Of a stretch of 64,000 nt of DNA, positions 1-8,461 are shown in pieces (within the stretch, counting starts at the first letter, position 1; each line of letters starts with the position of its first letter). The notes under the pieces are model-generated. The model did not search any database. It was not told where the DNA came from and saw nothing but the letters and a program-made list of their open reading frames with translations. Origin of the DNA: Pseudogulbenkiania subflava DSM 22618 (GTDB taxonomy: Bacteria; Pseudomonadota; Gammaproteobacteria; Burkholderiales; Chromobacteriaceae); NCBI RefSeq assembly GCF_900177275.1, contig NZ_FXAG01000010.1:1-64000 (forward strand), in the 5' to 3' direction. The position numbers and the translations under genes were made by a program.

Positions 1-2
1 AA

Positions 3-314
3 GAGGTTGAGGTCTTTTTGCAGAGTTTGGCTGAGCGATCCAGTCGTGAGCGGCCGACCTTGCTGATCCTGGATAACGCGCGGATGCACGCCGCCATCAG
101 AGAAGATAAACGTGATGTCTGGTTGCTGGATCATGGGTTTCATCTCTGCTTTCTGCCAGCTTATAGCCCAGAGCTGAACCTGATCGAGCAGCTCTGGAAA
201 CAAGCCAAATACCACTGGCGACGATGTAAGACATGGGGTGCCACCGAATTGAAAAGCAAGGTGACCGACTTGCTGGATAGGGTTGGCACAGAACTCAAAT
301 TTAGTTATGCGTGA
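3..314 (+). CDS. IS630-family transposase, C-terminal part (cut by window edge)
   Basis: This is the carboxy-terminal part of a DDE transposase. The frame is already open at the first base, so the gene begins upstream of the window. Two acidic-triad regions of the IS630/Tc1 (DDE_3) fold are visible: LLILDNARMHAA carries the second Asp, and PAYSPELNLIEQLWKQ carries the catalytic Glu. It ends shortly before a broken AT-rich gene, which suggests the element inserted near or into it. The left end of the element lies outside the window, so completeness and activity cannot be judged. Confidence 0.85.
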   Translation, partial: EVEVFLQSLAERSSRERPTLLILDNARMHAAIREDKRDVWLLDHGFHLCFLPAYSPELNLIEQLWKQAKYHWRRCKTWGATELKSKVTDLLDRVGTELKFSYA

Positions 315-332
315 TTACTTAGAGGGTTATCC

Positions 333-816
333 ATGGCGGTTATCGCATTCATGCTTATTTGTGCAAGAACTGCATCGGCGAATGAGTTGGTTTGCGGAAA
401 GATAATTCCGAAAGAGTATGAGGAAAGTTATGATCATAACGTTGAGTTGAGAGAGGCAATCGTCAATGTGGCTGGCCTTGATTATGACAAGGCAAGTATT
501 TTTTCTATCAGCTTAGGTACTTCTCGAAAGAAGGCAATAAAAAATGTATCAGTAAGATGATTGAATGTCCGATTAAAATAAAACGAAATGGCGAGGTTTT
601 TGTCGTCAAAAATAAAAATGCCTTTGTGAGTGGCTATGAATTTATTTTTAACAAAGAAGTAAAGGCTGCCATTTTCAATGCGACATTTGACATGTCTATT
701 TTTCAACTGGCGCGGAGTGATGATGGGTAATGGTGAGATATGGTTCAGCTGGAGGGTAACAAAGGAAGGTAAAGAATTGCCGATACGGATCACGGCAATT
801 AATAATTGGCGAGACT
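333..816 (+). pseudogene. frameshifted AT-rich secreted protein remnant, possible T6SS immunity gene
   Basis: The stretch between the IS and tssA is much more AT-rich than its surroundings and encodes one plausible protein spread over two frames. The frame opening at ATG 333 gives a signal-peptide-like start (hydrophobic residues, then ASANELVCGK) and stops at 558-560. The next frame is open from 488 to 730 (containing KMIECPIKIKRNGEVFV), and the original frame then resumes with GEIWFSWRVTKEGKELPIR until it runs into tssA. Two frameshifts therefore look likely, one near 490-550 and one near 715-725. The family was not recognised. A small periplasmic protein beside a T6SS gene fits an immunity protein, but that is inference from position only. 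Two short overlapping real genes are the alternative. Confidence 0.45.
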
Positions 817-822
817 TGACAT

Positions 823-1923
823 ATGACCATTCAAGAAAAAATCCTCCAACTGATGGCACCGGTTTCTGACTCGGCACCCGCCGGGGAGGACCTGGCCTAT
901 TCTCCGCTGTTCGACCAGATTCGCGAGGCCCGTCGCAGCGATGATCCCTCCTTGTCCCTAGGAGACTGGGAGCAGGCTTTGAAAGTGGCTGAATGGCCCA
1001 AGGTGATCCGCTTGTGCGAGGAGGCCCTGAGCCAGCGCAGCAAGGATTTGCAACTGCTGGTCTGGTATGCCGAGGCCCAGGTTCAGGTACATGGCCTCGC
1101 CGGCCTGGTCCAGGGGCTGGCGACCTTGGCCGGTTGGCTTGAGCATTACTGGGAGAGTGGCTACCCGGAGCTTGACCCGAATGATCTGGATGAGCGGATC
1201 GGCAAGCTCGAATGGCTGAACCAGCAGCTGGGTGTGGCGATTCGCAACGTCCCCATGATCAAGCCGGAGTTCGGCGGGTACGGCTGGAATGACTGGCAGC
1301 AGTCGCGGGATGTGGAGAACCTGGGCCTGAAAGACCCGGAGGCGAAACTGGCGGCGTTGGCCGAGGGCAAGCTAGGCGGCGAGGACTTCGATAAGGGGGC
1401 TGCCTTGTCGGGTCATGCCTGGTTCGCCAGCCAGGCCGAGCTGTTGTTGGCGGCACTGAGTGCCTACGAGGCATTGGATCAGCGACTCGATGAGCGTTTC
1501 GGCCATGAGGCACCGAGTCTTGCCGAGGTGCGCAACGCCATTTACGCCTGCCAGGAGCTGGTGCTGCGTTACCGCCAGCAACTGGGGGGCGATGTGGCGG
1601 TCGCTGCCCCCAGCGCGCCGCCTTCCCATGCCGCGATGTCGGAGAAAACCGCCATGTCTTCTGCCGTTCCGACAACTCCATCCGTTAGGGTAGCGGCGCC
1701 CACTTTCGACGGACAAGTCCGTAGCCGCCAGCAGGCGGTACAGATGTTGGCCGAGGTCGCCCGTTACTTCCGTCACAATGAACCGCACAGCCCGGTGGCA
1801 TTGCTGGCCGAGCGTGCGGCACGCTGGGCGGAAATGAGCCTGGAAGAATGGCTGCTGCATGTGGTGAAGGACGACTCGACACTGCGCCAGTTGCAGGAGC
1901 TGCTGGATATCAACCACAGCTGA
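823..1923 (+). CDS. tssA: type VI secretion system protein TssA (ImpA)
   Basis: TssA is a cytoplasmic T6SS component that caps and primes polymerisation of the tail tube and sheath. The 366-residue product has an ImpA N-terminal region (about residues 10-130, beginning [15 protein letters not shown]), a helical middle, an Ala/Pro/Ser-rich linker near 255-300, and a conserved C-terminal block ([17 protein letters not shown], later [20 protein letters not shown]). Length and C-terminus fit the family. The ribosome binding site before ATG 823 is weak (a gcgaga stretch). The gene is followed by a strong terminator, so it is likely the last T6SS gene of a cluster lying upstream of the window. The other T6SS genes are not in this sequence. 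Confidence 0.88.
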   Translation: MTIQEKILQLMAPVSDSAPAGEDLAYSPLFDQIREARRSDDPSLSLGDWEQALKVAEWPKVIRLCEEALSQRSKDLQLLVWYAEAQVQVHGLAGLVQGLATLAGWLEHYWESGYPELDPNDLDERIGKLEWLNQQLGVAIRNVPMIKPEFGGYGWNDWQQSRDVENLGLKDPEAKLAALAEGKLGGEDFDKGAALSGHAWFASQAELLLAALSAYEALDQRLDERFGHEAPSLAEVRNAIYACQELVLRYRQQLGGDVAVAAPSAPPSHAAMSEKTAMSSAVPTTPSVRVAAPTFDGQVRSRQQAVQMLAEVARYFRHNEPHSPVALLAERAARWAEMSLEEWLLHVVKDDSTLRQLQELLDINHS

Positions 1924-1950
1924 ACGGCTAGGACGGCGGTGTCACGATCG

Positions 1951-1982
1951 GCAAAAAGCCCACCTTTCGGTGGGCTTTTTGC
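1951..1982. terminator. bidirectional intrinsic terminator between tssA and amt
   Basis: A perfect stem (gcaaaaagcccacc / ggtgggctttttgc) closes on a tttc loop, with T runs on both strands. It serves tssA from the left and the ammonium transporter from the right. Confidence 0.92.
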
Positions 1983-2024
1983 CGGTGTTGCTATTGTCCC
2001 TGCTGGAACGTTGCCGCACCGCAC

Positions 2025-3224
2025 CTACCAATTCGCCTCGCGCTCCGGTGTGGCGGTGATCTGGTGGATGGACAAATCGGCGCCGTTGAATTCTTCTTCC
2101 TCGCTCAGGCGGATGCCCACCGTGCGCTTGAGCAGGGCATACACGATATAGCCGCCGCCGAAGCCGACGGCGATGCCGCCGAGCGTGCCGATCAGCTGCG
2201 ACACCAGGCTGACGTGGCCGGCGCCGCCCAGCCAGGGTTGGCCGAACAGGCCGGCGGCGATGCCGCCCCAGGCGCCGCACAGGCCGTGCAGCGGCCACAC
2301 CCCCAGCACGTCGTCGATCTTCCAGCGGTTCTGCGTCAGTGTGAACAGCTGGACGAACAGCGCGCCGGCGATGGCGCCCACCACCAGGGCGCCGGCCGGG
2401 TGCATCAGGTCGGAGCCGGCGCACACCGCCACCAGCCCGGCCAAGGGGCCGTTGTGGATGAAGCCGGGGTCGTTCTTGCCGAGCCACATCGCGGTCAGCG
2501 TGCCACCCACCATGGCCATCAGCGAGTTGATCGCCACCAGCCCGGAAATGCCTTCCAGCTTCTGCGCGCTCATCACGTTGAAGCCGAACCAGCCCACGAT
2601 CAGGATCCAGGCGCCCAGTGCCAGGAACGGAATGCTGGACGGCGGGTGCGCGGCGATGCGGCCTTCCTTGCTGTAGCGGCCACGGCGTGCGCCCAGGTTC
2701 AGCACGGCGGCGAGTCCGATCCAGCCGCCCACGGCGTGCACCACCACCGAGCCGGCGAAGTCATGGAAAGGTTGGCCGAAGACGTGCGTCAGCCAGTCCT
2801 GCACGCCGTAGTGGTTGTTCCAGGCGATGCCTTCGAAGAACGGGTAGACGAAGCCCACCAGCAGGAAGGTGGCGGCCGACTGCGGGTGGAACTTGGCGCG
2901 CTCGGCGATGCCGCCGGAGACGATGGCCGGGATGGCGGCGGCGAAGGTGAGCAGGAAGAAGAACTTCACCAGGCCGTAACCGCTTTCGGCGTTGAGCGCG
3001 CTGGCGGGCTGGAAGAAGTGCACGCCGTAGGCCACGCCGTAGCCGATGAAGAAGTAGGCGATGGCGGAGACGGCGAAGTCGGTGAGGATCTTCACCAGCG
3101 CGTTGACCTGGTTTTTCTTGCGTACCGTGCCCAGTTCGAGGAAGGCGAAGCCGGCGTGCATGGCCAGGATCATCACCGCCCCCAGCAGCAGGAATAGCAC
3201 GTCGGAAGTCGAGGAGTGAGTCAT
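2025..3224 (-). CDS. amt: ammonium transporter, Amt family
   Basis: This is an integral inner-membrane channel for ammonium/ammonia uptake. The 399-residue product has about eleven hydrophobic segments and family signatures: GGIAERAKF, the DFAGSVVVHAVGG block (the conserved Asp and the first His of the pore pair) and WPLHGLCGAWGG (second His region). The start at 3224 (MTHSSTSD) was chosen because a sigma-54 promoter lies at 3261-3277 and the longer frame, opening at 3317, would begin upstream of it. No glnK gene is adjacent, although PII pairing is common for this family. A nitrogen-limitation role via NtrC is likely from the promoter type. The coding sequence contains two exact GGTTGGCCGAA copies. 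Confidence 0.93.
   Translation of the reverse strand: MTHSSTSDVLFLLLGAVMILAMHAGFAFLELGTVRKKNQVNALVKILTDFAVSAIAYFFIGYGVAYGVHFFQPASALNAESGYGLVKFFFLLTFAAAIPAIVSGGIAERAKFHPQSAATFLLVGFVYPFFEGIAWNNHYGVQDWLTHVFGQPFHDFAGSVVVHAVGGWIGLAAVLNLGARRGRYSKEGRIAAHPPSSIPFLALGAWILIVGWFGFNVMSAQKLEGISGLVAINSLMAMVGGTLTAMWLGKNDPGFIHNGPLAGLVAVCAGSDLMHPAGALVVGAIAGALFVQLFTLTQNRWKIDDVLGVWPLHGLCGAWGGIAAGLFGQPWLGGAGHVSLVSQLIGTLGGIAVGFGGGYIVYALLKRTVGIRLSEEEEFNGADLSIHQITATPEREANW
2236..2246 (+). repeat. GGTTGGCCGAA copy, in amt
   Basis: Antisense to amt, where it encodes part of Leu-Phe-Gly-Gln-Pro. Confidence 0.9.
2770..2780 (+). repeat. GGTTGGCCGAA copy, in amt
   Basis: Second copy in amt, encoding part of Val-Phe-Gly-Gln-Pro on the minus strand, preceded by AA. 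Confidence 0.9.
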
Positions 3225-3260
3225 TAACGGGTCCCAAAGATATTTTTGTGCTTCGCCTTG

Positions 3261-3277
3261 TAGCAAAAGCAGTGCCA
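3261..3277 (-). promoter_or_regulatory. sigma-54 promoter of amt
   Basis: Read on the minus strand, the sequence is TGGCACTGCTTTTGCTA. It matches the -24/-12 consensus TGGCAC-N5-TTGC exactly, with correct GG-to-GC spacing. The predicted start near 3250 gives a short leader before the ATG at 3224. Confidence 0.82.
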
Positions 3278-3394
3278 ATTCATGGTGCACGTGATGCATG
3301 ACGGGGCATGCCTGCACCGGATTGGCGTATTGGGACGATGAGAGGGGGTGAGGAGGGGCGCCTCGAGAGGAATACGTGGCGATTCAAGTCAAAT

Positions 3395-3442
3395 CGCACC
3401 AAATGAGATCACGCCATGGTGCACGTGACTTCATTTGGTGCG
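3395..3442. promoter_or_regulatory. inverted repeat upstream of amt, candidate enhancer-binding site
   Basis: Two perfect 12-base arms (cgcaccaaatga / tcatttggtgcg) flank inner GCAC/GTGC elements, about 120-165 bases upstream of the sigma-54 promoter. The placement suits an activator such as NtrC, whose sites carry GCAC/GTGC half-sites, but the spacing is not the classical one. Assignment to NtrC is inference. Confidence 0.5.
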
Positions 3443-3491
3443 TTCTGTTTTGGTGCGCCGGCATCGCTTAACCGATGCCACGGCAGCCAGG

Positions 3492-3980
3492 TCAGTCGGG
3501 GATGGGCAGCGCCAGCGTTTCCTTGATCTCTTCCATCACCACGTAGCTGCGCGACTCGTTGGCGTGCGGCAGCTTGAGCAGAATATCGCCCAGCAGCTTG
3601 CGGTACATCGACATGTCCGAGATGCGTGCCTTGAGCAGGTAATCGTACTCGCCGGACACCAGGTGGCATTCCATCACCTCAGGCAGCTTCTGCACCTCGC
3701 GGCGGAAGGAGTCGAAGATGTCGCCGGACTTGGCGGCCAGCTTGATCTCGACGAATACCAGCAGCGAGGAGTTCATCGCTTGCGGATTCAGGCGGGCGTA
3801 GTAACCTTCAATTATGCCGTCACGCTCCAGTTTGCGCACCCGTTCGGTACAGGGCGTGGTCGACAGGCCGACCTTGTCGGCCAGTTCGGTCATCGACATG
3901 CGGCCGTTGTTTTGCAGGTATTTCAGTATCCTCAAGTCGATCTTGTCGAGCGGGCGCTCCACTACTTGTTTGTCTCTCAT
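3492..3980 (-). CDS. Lrp/AsnC-family regulator of the dad operon
   Basis: This is a 162-residue Lrp-type transcription factor. It has an N-terminal winged HTH (about residues 10-60, LDKIDLRILKYLQNNGRMSM and STTPCTERVRKLE) and a C-terminal RAM ligand-binding domain. A good Shine-Dalgarno (caggaaat) precedes the ATG. It is divergent from dadA across a very AT-rich spacer. That is the standard arrangement for a local Lrp-like activator that senses alanine and switches on D-amino-acid dehydrogenase and alanine racemase. The dad-specific role is inferred from position. Confidence 0.9.
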   Translation of the reverse strand: MRDKQVVERPLDKIDLRILKYLQNNGRMSMTELADKVGLSTTPCTERVRKLERDGIIEGYYARLNPQAMNSSLLVFVEIKLAAKSGDIFDSFRREVQKLPEVMECHLVSGEYDYLLKARISDMSMYRKLLGDILLKLPHANESRSYVVMEEIKETLALPIPD

Positions 3981-4117
3981 AATTTCCTGTGCATTGTCTA
4001 TATTTTGTTGAATTTATTTGTTTTTTTGTAAAAAAACAGTAAATAAAACTGCCTTAAAGTAAATATACTACCGGAAATCACTAAACGTTTAAACCCTACC
4101 TCGGGAGTGTAGAGAAC
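3981..4117. promoter_or_regulatory. AT-rich divergent promoter region between lrp-like gene and dadA
   Basis: The spacer is strikingly AT-rich for this chromosome and holds small dyads such as CAGTaaataaaACTG (4039-4053) and gtttttttgtaaaaaaac (4020-4037). Such tracts are typical Lrp targets. The exact sites and promoter boxes cannot be fixed by eye. Confidence 0.5.
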
Positions 4118-5422
4118 ATGAAGGTTATCGTGCTGGGCGGTGGTGTACTAGGTGTTTCCACTGCATGGTATCTGGCCAAGGCTGGCTGCGAGGTGACCGT
4201 GATCGAGCGCCAGGATGGCGTCGCACTGGAAACCAGCTTCGGCAACGCAGGCCAGATTTCTCCGGGCTATTCCGCCCCGTGGGCCGCACCGGGCATTCCG
4301 CAGAAAGCCATCAAGTGGCTGTTCCAGCGTCACGCCCCGCTGGCCTTCAAGCCGGACGGCAGCCTGTACCAGTGGCAGTGGATGAGCAAAATGCTTGCCA
4401 ACTGCAACGAAGCCGCTTACGCCACCAACAAATCCCGCATGGTGCGACTCGCCGAGTATAGCCGCGACAAGATCAAGGAACTGCGCGCCGAGACCGGGCT
4501 GGCCTACGAAGGCCGCGAAATGGGCACGCTGCAGGTGTTCCGCACCCAGTACCAGCTCGACGGCATGGCCAAGGATATCGCCGTGCTGAAGGAAACCGGC
4601 GTGCCGTTCCACGTGCTCGACCGCGAGGGCTGCGTCAAGGCCGAGCCGGCACTGGCCCGCGTCAAGGAAAAGATCGTCGGCGGTCTGCAACTGCCCAATG
4701 ACGAAACCGGCGACTGCCAGCTGTTCACCAGCCGTCTGGCCGAACTGGCGCGCGCCAAGGGCGTCAAATTCCTGTTCGGTCAGACCATCGACGCCATCCA
4801 GCACGACGGCAAGAAGATCACCGGCGTGCGCGCCAACGGCGTCGAGCATCGTGCCGACCATTACGTGGTGGCGCTCGGCAGCTACTCGCGCGATCTGTTG
4901 AAGACGCTGGACATCGACATCCCGGTCTACCCGGTCAAGGGCTACTCGCTGACCGTGCCGATCACCAACGCTAGCGCGGCTCCGGTCTCCACCGTCATGG
5001 ACGAGACCTACAAGGTGGCGATCACCCGCTTCGACAACCGCATCCGTGTCGGCGGCATGGCCGAACTGGCCGGCTACGACCTGAGCCTGAACCCGCGCCG
5101 CCGCGAAACGCTGGAGATGGTGGTGGGCGATCTGTTCCCGGAAGGCGGCAACATCCCGGCGGCCGAATTCTGGACCGGCCTGCGTCCGATGACGCCGGAC
5201 GGCACGCCGATCATCGGCGGCAGCCGCTTCGCCAACCTGTCGCTCAACACTGGCCACGGCACGCTGGGCTGGACCATGAGCGCCGGTTCCGGCAAGGTAC
5301 TGGCCGACCTGATCACCGGCGTGAAGCCGGAAATCAGCGTCGACGGCCTGTCCATGCAGCGTTACGCCAAAGGCGGCGAAAAGCTGGTGGTACCGACCGC
5401 CCGTATCGTCACCAGCCACTGA
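4118..5422 (+). CDS. dadA: D-amino acid dehydrogenase small subunit
   Basis: This FAD-dependent, membrane-associated dehydrogenase oxidises D-alanine and other D-amino acids to 2-oxo acids, passing electrons to the respiratory chain. The 434-residue length is typical. The N-terminus shows the dinucleotide fold [20 protein letters not shown] followed by an acidic residue in VTVIER. The C-terminus carries the FAD-contacting [15 protein letters not shown] and [17 protein letters not shown]. It is followed after only 7 bases by an alanine racemase, so the pair works as a catabolic route from L-alanine via D-alanine to pyruvate. Control is presumably by the divergent Lrp-like protein. Confidence 0.95.
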   Translation: MKVIVLGGGVLGVSTAWYLAKAGCEVTVIERQDGVALETSFGNAGQISPGYSAPWAAPGIPQKAIKWLFQRHAPLAFKPDGSLYQWQWMSKMLANCNEAAYATNKSRMVRLAEYSRDKIKELRAETGLAYEGREMGTLQVFRTQYQLDGMAKDIAVLKETGVPFHVLDREGCVKAEPALARVKEKIVGGLQLPNDETGDCQLFTSRLAELARAKGVKFLFGQTIDAIQHDGKKITGVRANGVEHRADHYVVALGSYSRDLLKTLDIDIPVYPVKGYSLTVPITNASAAPVSTVMDETYKVAITRFDNRIRVGGMAELAGYDLSLNPRRRETLEMVVGDLFPEGGNIPAAEFWTGLRPMTPDGTPIIGGSRFANLSLNTGHGTLGWTMSAGSGKVLADLITGVKPEISVDGLSMQRYAKGGEKLVVPTARIVTSH

Positions 5423-5429
5423 GGTCCGC

Positions 5430-6497
5430 ATGCGTCCGTTGATTGCCTCGATTCGACTCGAGCACTTCCGTCACAACTATGAACTGGCGCGCCGCCAGCA
5501 CGGCGGCCGCGCGCTGGCTGTGGTCAAGGCCAACGCCTACGGCCACGGCGCGGTGCGCTGTGCCCAGGCCGTGGCCGACATCGCCGACGGCTACGCCGTG
5601 GCCTGCCTGGAAGAAGCGCTGCAACTGCGCGAAGCCGGCCTGACCCTGCCCATCCTGCTGCTGGAGGGCGTGTTCGAACCGGCCGAACTGGCCGAGGTCG
5701 AGCGCCACGGCCTGTGGCTGGTGGTGCAAAGCCAGCAGCAGCTCGACATGCTGCTCGCCAGCCAACCCGCCAAGCCGTACCGGGTGTGGCTGAAGATGGA
5801 TTCCGGCATGCATCGTGCCGGATTCTTCCCGCAGGACTATGCGGCCGCCTACCAAAGGTTGGCCGAAAGCGGCAAGGTGGACGGCATCGTCAAGATGACT
5901 CACTTCGCCCGCGCCGACGAACCGGCGTTGTCTGCCACCGCGCAGCAGATGGAAACCTTCGACGCCGCCTGCGCCGGTCTGCCGGGCGAGATCAGCGTGG
6001 CCAACTCCGCCGCCATCATGGTGCACGAGCGCACCCGGCGCGACTGGGGGCGTCCCGGCATCATGCTGTACGGCGCCACGCCGCTGCCGGCGGGCTACGA
6101 GCAGGGCGCCGCGCTCAAGCCGGTGATGCGTCTCACCAGCCGGGTGTTCGGCGTGCGCGAGCTCGCTGCCGGCGAGCCGGTGGGCTACGGCGCCACCTTC
6201 GTCACCGAACGTCCGACCCGCGTCGGCCTGATCGCCTGCGGCTACGCCGACGGCTACCCGCGTCTGGCCTCCACCGGCAGCCCGGTGGCGATCGACGGCG
6301 TGCGCTCGCGCATCATCGGCCGCGTGTCGATGGACATGATCACCGTCGACCTGACCGATCTGCCTGCCGCTGGCATCGGCAGCGAAGTCGAGTTGTGGGG
6401 CGATAGCGTCCACGTCAATGAGGTGGCCGCGCAGGCCGGCACCATCGCCTATGAGCTGCTGTGCAACGTCAAGCGCGCCCATTTTGTTTATTGCTGA
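5430..6497 (+). CDS. dadX: alanine racemase, catabolic
   Basis: This PLP enzyme interconverts L- and D-alanine. The N-terminal barrel carries the PLP-lysine motif VVKANAYGHG. The C-terminal part includes GYGATFVTERPTRVGLIACG, which contains the region of the catalytic tyrosine, and RVSMDMITVDLTD. At 355 residues the length is normal. It is co-transcribed with dadA, hence the choice of dadX over the biosynthetic alr. An exact GGTTGGCCGAA lies in the coding region at 5857. A terminator follows at 6525. Confidence 0.94.
   Translation: MRPLIASIRLEHFRHNYELARRQHGGRALAVVKANAYGHGAVRCAQAVADIADGYAVACLEEALQLREAGLTLPILLLEGVFEPAELAEVERHGLWLVVQSQQQLDMLLASQPAKPYRVWLKMDSGMHRAGFFPQDYAAAYQRLAESGKVDGIVKMTHFARADEPALSATAQQMETFDAACAGLPGEISVANSAAIMVHERTRRDWGRPGIMLYGATPLPAGYEQGAALKPVMRLTSRVFGVRELAAGEPVGYGATFVTERPTRVGLIACGYADGYPRLASTGSPVAIDGVRSRIIGRVSMDMITVDLTDLPAAGIGSEVELWGDSVHVNEVAAQAGTIAYELLCNVKRAHFVYC
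5857..5867 (+). repeat. GGTTGGCCGAA copy, in dadX
   Basis: Read in frame as (A)gg-ttg-gcc-gaa, Arg-Leu-Ala-Glu. Confidence 0.9.
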
Positions 6498-6524
6498 ATT
6501 GTAAAGTCGTGTGCACTCTGATTC

Positions 6525-6552
6525 GCCCGGTCATTTGGCCGGGCTTTTTTTT
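6525..6552 (+). terminator. terminator of the dadAX operon
   Basis: The stem gcccgg / ccgggc has a tcatttgg loop and is followed by eight T residues, about 27 bases after the dadX stop. Confidence 0.88.
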
Positions 6553-6702
6553 GGGGGGGCTTCGCCCAGTGACCCGGGAAGCGGCAGGCACCGTCGCGGT
6601 GGGGGCCAGCCAAAAGGCATAGGGCGCGGCAGCGTGGTTTGATACACTGCCACGGCAAGACGGCCGGTCCGTCTCCCGTTCACCGAATCAAGTCGTTCAA
6701 CC

Positions 6703-7722
6703 ATGTCTAGAAAACCGCGCCTGCGCTCCGGAAGCGGCGTCACCATGCACGATGTCGGGCTGGCCGTCGGCGTCAGCGCAATCACCGTATCGCGCGCGCT
6801 GTACTCCCCGGAGCGCGTCTCCGACACGCTTCGCACCAAGATACTGGAAGCCGTCGACCGGCTGGGTTACGTGCCCAACCGCTCGGCGCGCGCACTCGCC
6901 TCGGCGCGCTCGCAGACCGTGCTGGTGTTGATCCCCTCGCTGACCAACACGGTCTTCATCGACACCCTGGCCGGCATCGAGGACGTGCTGCGCCCCGCCG
7001 GCTACCAGATGCTGATCGGCAATACCCACTACAGCGCGGGCGAAGAGATGCAGCTGTTGCGCGCCTACCTCGAGCATCAGCCGGACGGGGTGCTGGTGAC
7101 CGGTTTGTCGCAGCCGCCGGAATTTGCCCAGACTCTGGAGCGCCAGGGGATTCCGGCGGTGTACATGATGGATCTCACCGCCGACGGTCGCTGTTGCGTC
7201 GGCTTTTCCCAGGAAGACGCGGGCGAAGCGATCACCCGCCACCTGTTGGAGCGTGGGCGTCGGCGCATCGCCTTCATGGGGGCGCAGCTCGACGAGCGTG
7301 TGCTCAAGCGCCTGGACGGCTACCGCAAGGCGCTGCGTGCCGCCGGCCGCTACGACGCGGCACTGGAAGATCTCGACCCGGCGCCGTCCACGATGCAGAT
7401 GGGGGCCGATGCGCTGACGCGCTTGCTGCAGGCCCATCCCGACTGCGACGCCGTGTTCTGCTGCAACGACGACCTCGCCATCGGCGCGCTCGCCGCCTGC
7501 CAGCGGCTCGGTCTGGCGGTGCCGCAGCGCATGGCAATCGCCGGCTTCAACGATCTGCAGCCCGCCGGCTGGGTGACGCCGCCGCTGACCACGGTGGCCA
7601 CGCCGCGCTACCGTATCGGCACCGAAGCGGCTAGGCTGCTATTGGCGAGCATCGCCGGCGAGGCCGATGCCGTGACCTGTCATGACCTGGGTTTCACCGT
7701 CATGCCGCGGGCCAGCTCGTAG
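6703..7722 (+). CDS. gntR: LacI-family gluconate repressor GntR
   Basis: The N-terminal LacI HTH (VTMHDVGLAVGVSAITVSRA, then hinge helix NRSARALA) is followed by a periplasmic-binding-protein-like sensor domain to residue 339. Two copies of the palindrome TGTTAGCGCTAACA, which match the known GntR/IdnR operator type, lie just downstream in front of gntK. Repression is therefore expected to be relieved by gluconate or a derivative. No matching operator is seen before gntR itself, so autoregulation is not evident. Confidence 0.88.
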   Translation: MSRKPRLRSGSGVTMHDVGLAVGVSAITVSRALYSPERVSDTLRTKILEAVDRLGYVPNRSARALASARSQTVLVLIPSLTNTVFIDTLAGIEDVLRPAGYQMLIGNTHYSAGEEMQLLRAYLEHQPDGVLVTGLSQPPEFAQTLERQGIPAVYMMDLTADGRCCVGFSQEDAGEAITRHLLERGRRRIAFMGAQLDERVLKRLDGYRKALRAAGRYDAALEDLDPAPSTMQMGADALTRLLQAHPDCDAVFCCNDDLAIGALAACQRLGLAVPQRMAIAGFNDLQPAGWVTPPLTTVATPRYRIGTEAARLLLASIAGEADAVTCHDLGFTVMPRASS

Positions 7723-7834
7723 CCACCGACGGCCGTTTCCAGTCGTACCGCCCGCCCGCGCCGGCGTGGGCAGATTTGCAACACCCGCTCCTACGCTGTC
7801 CATGGCTTGAAGCAATTGCTTGCCTGCTTCGATT

Positions 7835-7848
7835 TGTTAGCGCTAACA
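7835..7848. promoter_or_regulatory. GntR operator O1
   Basis: The perfect palindrome TGTTAGCGCTAACA lies about 70 bases upstream of gntK. Confidence 0.85.
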
Positions 7849-7863
7849 TCCGAAAAAACAGCC

Positions 7864-7892
7864 AACGCCTGCAGTGATCGCGGGCGTTTTTT
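7864..7892 (+). terminator. terminator-like hairpin between the two GntR operators
   Basis: The stem aacgcctgc / gcgggcgtt (one T:G pair) has an agtgatc loop and ends in a run of six Ts. It lies between O1 and O2, only 25 bases before the gntK start. It could terminate gntR read-through or act as an attenuator of gntK transcription. The sequence alone does not decide. Confidence 0.6.
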
Positions 7893-7903
7893 CTCAACCT
7901 GAA

Positions 7904-7919
7904 ATGTTAGCGCTAACAT
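7904..7919. promoter_or_regulatory. GntR operator O2 overlapping the gntK start codon
   Basis: The perfect 16-base palindrome ATGTTAGCGCTAACAT has its last two bases as the first two bases of the gntK ATG at 7918. A repressor bound here would sit on the translation start. Confidence 0.85.
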
Positions 7920-8424
7920 GAAAATGCCGAACATCGTGGTCATGGGGGTTGCCGGTTGCGGCAAGAGCAGTCTCGGCCAGGCTCTATCCGACACCCTCGG
8001 CGCCACTTTCATCGAAGGCGACGCCTTTCACCCCGCCGAGAACATTGCCCGCATGTCCGCCGGCATCCCGCTCACCGATGCCGACCGCGCCAGCTGGCTC
8101 GGCGTGCTGGCGGCACGGCTGGCCAGCGGACGGGCGGGGGGAGAGCGCATGGTGCTGGCGTGCTCTGCGCTCAAACGCCGCTACCGCGACGCCTTGCGCG
8201 AGGGCGACCCCGGGCTGCTGTTCGTCCACCTGAGCGGCTCGCGCAGCCTGATCGCCGAGCGCATGGCAGCTCGCTCCGCCCATTTCATGCCGCAGAGCCT
8301 GATCGACAGCCAGTTCCGCGACCTGGAGGCGCTGCAGCCCGACGAGCAGGCCATCGTCTGTGACATTCAGCAGCCGCTCGCCAGCTTGCGGGATCGCGTG
8401 CTCGAGCAATTGCACGGCAAGTAG
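7918..8424 (+). CDS. gntK: gluconokinase
   Basis: GntK phosphorylates D-gluconate to 6-phosphogluconate using ATP, feeding the Entner-Doudoroff or pentose phosphate pathways. The 168-residue product has the P-loop VMGVAGCGKSS, a DAFHPAENIARMSAGIPLTD block and the lid/base region LACSALKRRYRD typical of the family. No Shine-Dalgarno precedes the ATG at 7918 because operator O2 occupies that space. Translation may be leaderless, or may begin at the second ATG (7924). The MFS transporter follows after 37 bases. Confidence 0.92.
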   Translation: MKMPNIVVMGVAGCGKSSLGQALSDTLGATFIEGDAFHPAENIARMSAGIPLTDADRASWLGVLAARLASGRAGGERMVLACSALKRRYRDALREGDPGLLFVHLSGSRSLIAERMAARSAHFMPQSLIDSQFRDLEALQPDEQAIVCDIQQPLASLRDRVLEQLHGK

Positions 8425-8461
8425 CACCCAAACACGTCATAACTACACGGAGGAGAACACA

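Noticed and set aside
3225-3317. A longer N-terminus for the ammonium transporter.
   Set aside because: It would begin upstream of the sigma-54 promoter and adds a His-rich non-membrane segment.
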